DNA from: Symbiodinium microadriaticum
Lineage: Eukaryota; Sar; Dinophyceae; Suessiales; Symbiodiniaceae
NCBI GenBank assembly: GCA_001939145.1
Contig: LSRX01000709.1
Coordinates: 163,315-227,314, forward strand
DNA length: 64,000 nucleotides
Reading direction: 5' to 3'
A program made the position numbers and the translations under genes. The notes under the pieces are model-generated. The model was not told the origin of the DNA. It was given only the letters and a program-made list of their open reading frames with translations, and did no database searches. Shown here in pieces: positions 41,285 to 49,100 of the stretch; the first letter of the stretch is position 1; every line of letters starts with the position of its first letter.

Positions 41285-41497
41285 TCTGGTGCAGGCACTT
41301 GTTGTTTCTGTGGCTTGGTTGCGGACCCAGCTGATCGGCATGCTTTGTCATGCATTTCGGGCGGAGACACTACGGCGTTGCATAACAAGATGCGAGATCT
41401 GAGGCATCACATTTGCCCTCAGGCCTTGATGCTGCACGGAGGCGTCCAGCCGACGTGTTTGTACAGCGCCCTGCCCCCTTGCTGGACCGGCTCCCTG
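41285..41497 (+). pseudogene. C-terminal fragment of an older LINE-type RT protein, left of the LTR element
   Basis: Reads CCFCGLVADPADRHALSC followed by GGDTTALHNKMRDL, a Cys/His motif and Arg-rich helix that I know from the C-terminus of dinoflagellate LINE-like RT proteins. The frame is cut by the left LTR of the copia-type element at 41498. Upstream RT blocks were not recognised, so it is an old fragment. Confidence 0.55.
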
Positions 41498-41683
41498 TGT
41501 GAATCCTAGAACGTAATTCCGGAAGTTTCCTGCTGCTGTTGCTCACACCTGCGGTCCGTGATCTTTCCTCTCAAGGCCTTGAGCTGCACTGGCACGCGAG
41601 TGTAGAAAAGATCCTCTGATGGATGCGCTTTGCAGTTGCACTTGGTAAGAGTTGAGTCTTCCGATTATTGCTGCCAGTCAACA
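41498..41683 (+). repeat. 5' LTR
   Basis: 186 bases, TG...CA ends, matching 51060-51245 except at AATTCC/GTTCC and GTGATC/GTGTTC. Short, as in many copia-type elements. Confidence 0.97.
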
Positions 41684-41684
41684 G

Positions 41685-41696
41685 TGGCAGCGGAGC
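41685..41696 (+). other. Candidate primer-binding site
   Basis: TGGCAGCGGAGC begins one base after the 5' LTR and agrees at 9 of 12 positions with TGGTATCAGAGC, the initiator-methionine tRNA site used by many copia elements. The host tRNA sequence is needed to decide. Confidence 0.4.
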
Positions 41697-41728
41697 CTCG
41701 TTGCTCCAGCTCTTGGCTGCGGAGGCTC

Positions 41729-44700
41729 ATGAGGGGCCCTCCTGGAACCTTTCTTCGCGAGTGGCAAGGAAAGGGGTTCGGCCAAGGGACACCTGGCCTG
41801 CCTCCCGGGCCCTGTGCTTATGCTACGGGGCGAGTGGACCAGGCGGGTGCGCGACCTGGTGCAGGGACTGCATCGATGAGCCCAAACGCTCCGTCTACTA
41901 CGTCTACGCCGCTGCTTGGCACTTCTCCTCCGGCCTTCTCTGCTCAGAGTCCTGCGAATGTAGACATCGGAGCCGGGAGTTCTGGAAGCCAGGCAGCGGG
42001 TGCAGCAAGACCAAGTGTTGCTGGATCTATGGCAAATGCTTTGGGCGCTGCCGGGATACCCGGTGGTGCTGGGACAGGAGAAGACCCTCAAGGGGTCCAG
42101 AGTGCCTTTGAACTGCTAGGGCGGAAACCGCCCACCACGCAAGGTCAGCTTGGTATGGAAACGAGTGATGCTATCGTGAAAGCTCTGACGATGGCTGTTT
42201 CAGGTGAGAGGAAGTTCATCCCTTCGTGGGGTGGAGGAGCATCCACCCTGCGAGCCTGGTTGAAGCAGCTGAGCTTCTGGGAGTTAGACAACCATGTGCC
42301 AAAGAACCGCTGGGGCGTGAAACTGTTCCAGGCTCTTCCGGAGAACAGCATCCCGCGTCGGATCGCGGAAGGCCTGCCAATGGAAGTTATAACTTCAGAG
42401 CGCGGGTACGGTGCTATCCTGACGGCGATCCTGGAGAAGTTCAAGCCTTACCTGGAAGCGGCTGCTCCGGCCGCTGTGGATGCCTTTTTCTTTCAAGGCG
42501 ACCGAGGCCGAAATGAGACGTTCTCGTCCTTCATTGCGGCGAAAGAACTGGCGAGACAAGAGGTGGAAAACTTGTCGGGAGAACGCGTTCCCGACAAGAT
42601 CGCTGGCAGGATTCTGCTGAAGCAAGCAAACTTGACCGAGAGCCAGCGGGAGAACATGGCGATCAAGCACAACGCCCTCCTGAGCTTCGAGGAGGTGGCG
42701 AGGGCACTGAGGCCGTTGGATAGGCCAGATGCTCTCTTGAAGCCGATGGCCTCGTCTTCCCTGTTGGCCCAAACCTCGTCGGATGCTAGCGCTGCCTTCT
42801 GGATGAACGAGGAGGAGGGGCCGATGAACCAACCGAGCCCGCTTCTTGAAGAGCCAGAAGGAGAATGGGAAGAAAGGCATCACGACGAGTACTATGAGGA
42901 GGAGGAGTTCGACGAGCCCACCGAGCCCCTTCTCTACTTTGAGGCAGACAGGGAGTTCGATGAGGAAGAGGCTTTGTACATTTGGGCCTACAACGACGCA
43001 TACCAGCAACTGTCCCAAGAACTGGGTACCCACGACCCAAGCAGCTTCCCGGCCTACCAGGACGTCCGAAGAGAGCTACAAGCGAGGCGGAAGGGCAGGC
43101 AGTTTTTCCGTCCCAGAGAACAGAAAGGAACGTCCAAGGGAAAAGGCCGTGGCAAGTCGCCCTGGTCTTCCAAAAGTTCTTCCAAAGGTCGTGGGAAGAA
43201 AGGAGGAGCTGGAAAGGGCAAAGGCCGGGGAAACCGAGGGACAGCTGAGGAATTGATGGCAAGGACAAGATGCTATGGCTGTGGCGAGTTGGGACACTTC
43301 AGCCGTGATTGCCCCAACAGCGCGACGAATGCTACCGAGGGTCGCGCCAGCTTTGTGGTTAGCCAAGGCCAAGGAGCCCTAAACCGCACCTTCATGACTG
43401 CAGGCTCCTCGGGCTTGCCAGCTACGGTGAGCGTCTTTGCTGGAGTCCGAACTCAGGCGGGCCAAGGGCTCGTTGATAGTGCTGCAGAAGAGGGTGTGAT
43501 CGGTTCTGGTGCCTTTAGCCGGCTGCGAGCTCTTTTGGAGCAGCAAGGACTACGGCCCGTGGCTGTTCAAGGGCCAACGGGCTCATGCGCTGGCATCGGT
43601 GGCTCGGCCACGGTGGCAAGTGTGTGGGATGTGCCAATCGGGGTGGCTCGCACGAACGGCCTTTTGCGAGTCACGGAGGTGAAGGACGCGGAAGGTTTTG
43701 AGACGCCCTTCTTGATTCCCGTATCCTTCCAGGAACTGGTCGGCATGGTCATCGACTATGACCAGGAAGAAGTCCGTACGAGGCAAGGGCACGCTACCCC
43801 GATGATGCGGTTGCCATCCGGCCACCGAGCAGTTTCGGTTGTGGAGTTCAACGGCAGCTGGCGGTTGCCCAAAGAGCTGCAGCAGAGCGGCAAGGATCCA
43901 TTTCAGCATCCAAAAAGGACGACACACTCGGTGAAGCAGGGTCCTGTTCGGAAGCACAGGGGTGTCACAGTGTGGTTGCGTCACCCTGAAGGTTCGATGC
44001 AAGAGATTGGGTTTCTGGAAGGTGCTCGGGAACACATGGTTGTGCCTTCGGACGTTCTCTCTGCCGAAGCCCAAGACACCTTAGAACCTACACGTGTGAC
44101 CTACCTGGATGCCCCTCCTGGCCATCGTCCCTACATCATCAACGACATTTGGCAAAGTGACTTAGGCCCAAGGTCTCTTTCCGAACCATGGACAGGAACG
44201 GTCATTTTCCAGCAGGTAGCTACCGAAGCCCGAGAGCCACCAGCGACAACTTCTACGACATGTCCTACTACCACTGCCTCTCCTATGTGTCCGTTGTCAA
44301 CTACCTCTCAGGCTGCCGCGCGGCCGAGCGCTTCGGTGTCCTCAGCCGAGCAGGTGCCCGGCCCTGCGACGTACAATATTTCAGACACTTGGGATGAGGC
44401 TAGCGCCGTCTATGACTTTGAAGGTGTTTTCTCTTCGGTTTCGGGAGGTGAGTGTGTGCAGCAGTCTGTCGTTTCGCAGACAACGAGTGATGTGCAGCCT
44501 GCTGTTTTGCGACCTTCACCTTCAAAGTCGTCTGCTGAAGATGCATGGCAGTCGGTGAGAACGCGTAGTCGGGACATGTTTGCACGCATTCAAGCGAGCA
44601 TGAAGCAGGAGGTGCCACGTCGTTCTGTGCATTTCATGACGTGGGCCCGAGATCGCATGAAAGCCCGCTCTATGTTCGCCGGTTTCGTGTCGTTGTGCCT

Positions 44701-46159
44701 CCTCTCATCCAGCTATGCATCAACGGGTGCAAGAGCTTGTCCGCGGCGAGCAGGAGACCCAGCTGAACCGCGGCAACCGTCGTCGAGGAGCTGCATGGTG
44801 CCTTCGAACCTGGCAGAGGCCGGTGGGCATCATTGTCAGAATGATTTCTACGACGAGGGAGCAGATGGTTCTGGATGCCATCCTGACAGAGCCTCCTTCG
44901 TCTACGGCGGCATCCTCAAGCGGCCCTCCGCCGAAAGCTCGAACCTCAAAGAGACAGCCACCGGTACGGCAAGGCCTTGGACAACCTCTTTCACGAAGCC
45001 AGACCCAAGGCAAGTTCCCGAAGGAGCCGGAGGAGTGCAACCACCACCACGAGCAACTTCGCATGAGAGGAAATCAAGCGATGCAATGGTGGGTTTGCCT
45101 CGACTGCGGCAGCCGTTGGGAACGAACCGAGGCTGTCTTGGTGGCAGGGCAAGGAGCTCTTCCAGATCAGGTGAGGCCTGTGTACCGGGCCACCGATCCT
45201 CCTCAGCTACTACCACCTCCGAGGTCCCGATCGAACTTGGGCATGATCACCCTGGAGCAGGCAACGGCTGGCCCTCCGAAAGCAACCAATCCCAAGGCAG
45301 CGCCGGGCGTTCGCTTCAGCCCAGGGGCAAAAGCAACTACGTCGGGACCCGTGAACTACCGCAAGGAGGTGAACCGCCAGAAGTTCAAAGCCCAGGCCTC
45401 GAATGCGACTGCCGCCTACCCGGACCAGATGTTCAACCACGAGCCGGAATACCACATGGACGGACCGGGGCAAGCGGCAGCCGGACAGTCAAGTTCGATG
45501 GAAGCCCTGCGACTGTACGACCCGTCGGCACCAGTCAAGAACCTGGATCGCGTGGACACTCGGCAGCTGCCGAGTCGAGCTCCCAACGAGTGGGCAGACT
45601 ACCACGAGCAGAGCCTTCGTTCAGAAGGACCAATGGGAACGAGCTCAACGGCGGCAACAACCAAAGAGAGCCGCTCTCGAGGCCTTCCGGCAGGAGTTCA
45701 CCCCATTCAGAACAGGGCTCGCCGTCGACAGGCCCACGAAACTCAGGAGACTCCGGAGATCTTTGCAATCTTCGACGACCAGGACCAGAGCCCCAACTCG
45801 TTCGAGGAAGTGGACGTGAAGCCGACGGAGTTCTGAATCCGGCCGACGCACCAGCGTCAACCACGACAAACACAACGATCCGTACCATGTTGACTGATGC
45901 GCCTCCTGAGGTACGGCAGTCTATGGCCCGAAGAGGTTACAGTGTGTTCTGTGGCCTCGCGATTCTCCTGTCCGCGATTGGGCACCCCTCACCGTTGTGG
46001 AGGCTGGTATCGTACAGGGTGAGAGTGGTGCGTTTTCTTTTCAGTTTGTTGTACTTTTTCGAGTGCCGAATCAGAAGCACAGCGACTTCTACCTCGGCAA
46101 TTTCTTTTGCAGCTCAATGTGCCATTTGCACAAGCCCCAGAGAAACTTTGTCATGCTGA
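41729..46159 (+). CDS. Gag-protease polyprotein of the copia-type element
   Basis: The frame is open from inside the 5' LTR; 41729 is its first ATG. After a Pro/Ser/Gly-rich leader comes a gag-like helical region (about 42215-42720: LRAWLKQLSFWELDNHVPK, VDAFFFQGDRGRNETF, EELARQEVENL-like), a strongly acidic segment (42860-42980), a Lys/Gly/Ser-rich basic linker, and a CCHC zinc knuckle CYGCGELGHFSRDC (43271-43312) that would bind RNA in the particle. The protease motif is VDSAAEEGVIG with Asp codon at 43475; the usual D-T/S-G triad reads D-S-A. The protein is plausible to about 44700. Beyond that the zinc-ribbon ORF occupies another phase and this frame turns Ser/Arg/Pro-rich, so the last ~470 codons are probably a shadow although no stop occurs. 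Confidence 0.8.
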   Translation: MRGPPGTFLREWQGKGFGQGTPGLPPGPCAYATGRVDQAGARPGAGTASMSPNAPSTTSTPLLGTSPPAFSAQSPANVDIGAGSSGSQAAGAARPSVAGSMANALGAAGIPGGAGTGEDPQGVQSAFELLGRKPPTTQGQLGMETSDAIVKALTMAVSGERKFIPSWGGGASTLRAWLKQLSFWELDNHVPKNRWGVKLFQALPENSIPRRIAEGLPMEVITSERGYGAILTAILEKFKPYLEAAAPAAVDAFFFQGDRGRNETFSSFIAAKELARQEVENLSGERVPDKIAGRILLKQANLTESQRENMAIKHNALLSFEEVARALRPLDRPDALLKPMASSSLLAQTSSDASAAFWMNEEEGPMNQPSPLLEEPEGEWEERHHDEYYEEEEFDEPTEPLLYFEADREFDEEEALYIWAYNDAYQQLSQELGTHDPSSFPAYQDVRRELQARRKGRQFFRPREQKGTSKGKGRGKSPWSSKSSSKGRGKKGGAGKGKGRGNRGTAEELMARTRCYGCGELGHFSRDCPNSATNATEGRASFVVSQGQGALNRTFMTAGSSGLPATVSVFAGVRTQAGQGLVDSAAEEGVIGSGAFSRLRALLEQQGLRPVAVQGPTGSCAGIGGSATVASVWDVPIGVARTNGLLRVTEVKDAEGFETPFLIPVSFQELVGMVIDYDQEEVRTRQGHATPMMRLPSGHRAVSVVEFNGSWRLPKELQQSGKDPFQHPKRTTHSVKQGPVRKHRGVTVWLRHPEGSMQEIGFLEGAREHMVVPSDVLSAEAQDTLEPTRVTYLDAPPGHRPYIINDIWQSDLGPRSLSEPWTGTVIFQQVATEAREPPATTSTTCPTTTASPMCPLSTTSQAAARPSASVSSAEQVPGPATYNISDTWDEASAVYDFEGVFSSVSGGECVQQSVVSQTTSDVQPAVLRPSPSKSSAEDAWQSVRTRSRDMFARIQASMKQEVPRRSVHFMTWARDRMKARSMFAGFVSLCLLSSSYASTGARACPRRAGDPAEPRQPSSRSCMVPSNLAEAGGHHCQNDFYDEGADGSGCHPDRASFVYGGILKRPSAESSNLKETATGTARPWTTSFTKPDPRQVPEGAGGVQPPPRATSHERKSSDAMVGLPRLRQPLGTNRGCLGGRARSSSRSGEACVPGHRSSSATTTSEVPIELGHDHPGAGNGWPSESNQSQGSAGRSLQPRGKSNYVGTRELPQGGEPPEVQSPGLECDCRLPGPDVQPRAGIPHGRTGASGSRTVKFDGSPATVRPVGTSQEPGSRGHSAAAESSSQRVGRLPRAEPSFRRTNGNELNGGNNQREPLSRPSGRSSPHSEQGSPSTGPRNSGDSGDLCNLRRPGPEPQLVRGSGREADGVLNPADAPASTTTNTTIRTMLTDAPPEVRQSMARRGYSVFCGLAILLSAIGHPSPLWRLVSYRVRVVRFLFSLLYFFECRIRSTATSTSAISFAAQCAICTSPRETLSC
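44715..45836 (+). CDS. Accessory ORF of the copia-type element with a zinc-ribbon-like motif
   Basis: A 373-codon frame from an ATG, overlapping the gag-protease frame in another phase and ending before the pol frame. It carries CNHHHEQLRMRGNQAMQWW followed by CLDCGSRWER (about residues 106-138): one Cys/His set, an aromatic core and a CxxC, resembling a compact zinc ribbon. N-terminal ~60 residues are Arg-rich with an Ile/Val helix; the rest is Pro/Ala/Ser-rich and acidic at the end (IFDDQDQSPNSFEEVD). In the gag phase the same bases give low-complexity sequence, so I take this phase as coding. Function is unknown; nucleic-acid binding would fit the motif. The shift from gag to this frame could be frameshifting, splicing or reinitiation. 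Confidence 0.65.
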   Translation: MHQRVQELVRGEQETQLNRGNRRRGAAWCLRTWQRPVGIIVRMISTTREQMVLDAILTEPPSSTAASSSGPPPKARTSKRQPPVRQGLGQPLSRSQTQGKFPKEPEECNHHHEQLRMRGNQAMQWWVCLDCGSRWERTEAVLVAGQGALPDQVRPVYRATDPPQLLPPPRSRSNLGMITLEQATAGPPKATNPKAAPGVRFSPGAKATTSGPVNYRKEVNRQKFKAQASNATAAYPDQMFNHEPEYHMDGPGQAAAGQSSSMEALRLYDPSAPVKNLDRVDTRQLPSRAPNEWADYHEQSLRSEGPMGTSSTAATTKESRSRGLPAGVHPIQNRARRRQAHETQETPEIFAIFDDQDQSPNSFEEVDVKPTEF

Positions 46160-49100
46160 AGTTGGATGAACAGTGTGCTGCTCTACAACAAGAACTACAG
46201 ACCCAGCAGCCCTCCGAAAGCAACAACACAGCATCATCCACTACTACCTCATGGTCTCAGTTTGGTCAGATAGAAAGTAGTCAAGGTCAACGACAGACCC
46301 ACGAAACCTCCGGAAGCAACAACCCAGCATCATCCGCTACTACCTCTGGTCGTGTCGTTTATAGAAAACAGGCGTGTGGCAAGGAAGTCGTCTCATCTAC
46401 CATGCCCTGGGTGCTGCCGTCGACAACAAGCATTCAGGACGGGTGTCTTCAAGCCACAGGTCCATATGGTATTCGTGTCTTAAGCTTCTTGCTGGCTTGG
46501 GATTTTCGTAAGGGTCACGACCGAGGGCGAGCAGTGGAGGCTGTCCAGGAGGCCAGACCGGCCTTCGTGACCGGATTTGTCACGGGATCGAGCTGGGACA
46601 CCTTTGTTTCCGTGGCCAAGCTTCAAGAGGAGGCGGGCAGGTTGTATGCCTTAGTCTGCGTACCGAAGGCGGTGTCAGGCCTGCAGACTCAGCTCAGGGA
46701 TACGACTGCTGTCGAGATGTCTCTGATGGACAAGGGCCCGCGCCTCTACGTGGTCGTCAACGATAAAACCTTGGCAAAGATTTGTTCGTCGGTGTCTTGG
46801 AAGGGATCCTCGTGGGCAACGTCCGACCCCGAGGATTTGGATTTGTGTGTTCGAACCTTTCTGCAAAGTTTGTGCTACAAGGGCACCCTGGACAACATGC
46901 CACATCCGTCCACCTTCGACGTGGCCCAGGCTGCCAATAAGCACAGGTCAACTTTTGATGGTCTTCTTTCAGCCGTTCGAACTCAGACAGCCTTCCTCGC
47001 GGGTTCCACAGTTGCCTTTCCCTCTTTTGGGGAGGATGAGGTTATGGAGTTGGAAGTGGAGCCAACTGTGGCACCGGAAGATGATCCGAATGAGGATGAG
47101 GTTATGGAGTTGGAAGTAGAGCCAACTGTGGCACCGGAAGATGATCCGAATGATGAAGTTTTTCGCGAGGTGCAGCATGCCTTGCAGCCTTCCGGGAAGC
47201 AAGTGGTCGAGGCCATGAAGAAGGTAGATGATTTCAGGAAGCACGAATCAAGCGGCAGGTTTTCCCTGCACCCACATCTAAGGCGAGAGATCTTCAAAGT
47301 CCACAGGAACCTCAACCATCCTGCGAAGGAGGTGTTCATTCGAGCGATGAAACACTCCGGAGCTCGTGCCGATGTGATACAGTGGATAAAAGACTTCTTC
47401 GTGTGCCCACTATGTGAGTCAGCTAAGCGGCCATTGCCAAGGAGGCCGGCACATCTCGCGAAGGCGCTCGACTTTAACGCGATTGTGGCCGTCGACCTCT
47501 TTTACCTCAATGCCTTTGGAGCCGAGAAAATCTTTTTGATTTGTGTCGATCATGGGACGGGGTACCTGCAAGTCACCCAGTGTGCAGATGCCCGAGCAAT
47601 CGCTGTGAGGCAAGCCTTGAGTCGGGCTTGGATTGCTCCCTTCGGTGTTCCAGAGGTGCTCATCTGCGACCAAGGACCTGAGTTTGTTGGAGAACAGTTC
47701 GTGGAGTTCATGTCGCAGATGGGTACAGCCATCCACTACACCGATGGGTCTACCCCGTGGAAGAACGGCAGAGCAGAAAGAGCAGTCGGGACGGTCAAGA
47801 ATAAGTTGAAGGTTGTTTTGCAGGAAACGTCGGCGACGGAAGAGGAACTGGACCTGGTGGTGGCCCAAGTCGTTTCTGCACACAACAGCCTTCATGACCG
47901 CCACGGATTTTCCCCAGACCAGCGTCTGTTTGGACGCTCGCTTCGGCTCCCTGGCTCACTGCTGGCCGACGACCGTTGGGATCAGGAAATGGTCAAGGCT
48001 TCTGCTGGAGATCTGGTGCAACGAAGCTGGGCCATCCGAGAAGCGGCAAGAACGGCATGGATCAAGGAGGACGATGTGGTTTCCGTGCGCCGCGCTTCTG
48101 CGGCCCAGACCAGAAAGTCCGACATTCATGCTTTCAGCTTTTATCCGGGACAATGGGCATACGTGTGGAGGAGGAATGACAACCGCCATGGATGGGTTGG
48201 CCCCGGAGCTCTCATCGCGGTTACTCCGGGTGGCAACTCTTGGTGGATCAACATGCGTGGCCGCTTGTGGAAAGTGGCTACCGAACAACTGCGACCAGCC
48301 TCCTCGGAGGAGGAGTTGGGAGCAGCTCTTGCGTTGGAGTTGCACAAGGACCTTCTGCATCAAGTTCGAGAAGGAGTTCGTACCGGGTATGAAGACGTGA
48401 CCGTCGAAGGTCCCCCAGACCGCACGGTGGAGGAGATCTTCCCAGAAGTGTTTGGCGAGGACGCAACCGAGGACCGCGAAGAGGACCAGGGACGGTTGCA
48501 AGAGCAACCACGTGCCTTCGATGAGGCAACCACTACCTTGGGTGATGGACACAGCGAGAGGGCCTTAACTTCGGAGCCATCTCAGAGCAGACGCCAGAGT
48601 GTGATATCCTCGGAGCACCCAAGAGCGACTACCACTGCCTCTGAACGGGATCTACTACCTCTTCCAACACCTTCGGCTGCAGCTGGCCCTCGTGCGGTGA
48701 CTACCACTGCCTCTGGACAGGATCTACTACCTCTTCCCGTTCCTTCGACTACTTCCCCACGAGCTGGACCAAGGCCTTCAGATGTGGAACTTGATCTACT
48801 ACCATCGACAGAGCCATTGTCCACGGATACGGGACACACGCCAAGGCGAGCCATTCGGGTGGATGAAGGACCGCACGAGCCACTTCTACTGGGACCTAGC
48901 CGAGAACGTCCAGGTCCTTACTCGCGCTCCCCGCACTACTACTCCAAGGCGGCGGACTTTGGAGAGAAGATCAAGCCCTCGACCTACCTGGCGGTGACGG
49001 ACTTTGACAATGATGCGATCAACGGCAGCATGAGCTTCATGGCATCTATAGGCCCGAAGTGGGTTGCTCGAAACACTTCGGGGCGTACCCAGTTGGAGCC

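Noticed and set aside
46019..46112. Intron-like GTGAG...TTTCTTTTGCAG just before the pol frame
   Set aside because: Splicing it from the gag-protease frame enters a phase with an early stop. Joining to pol needs a third phase that has a stop at about 45891, so I could not make a consistent model.
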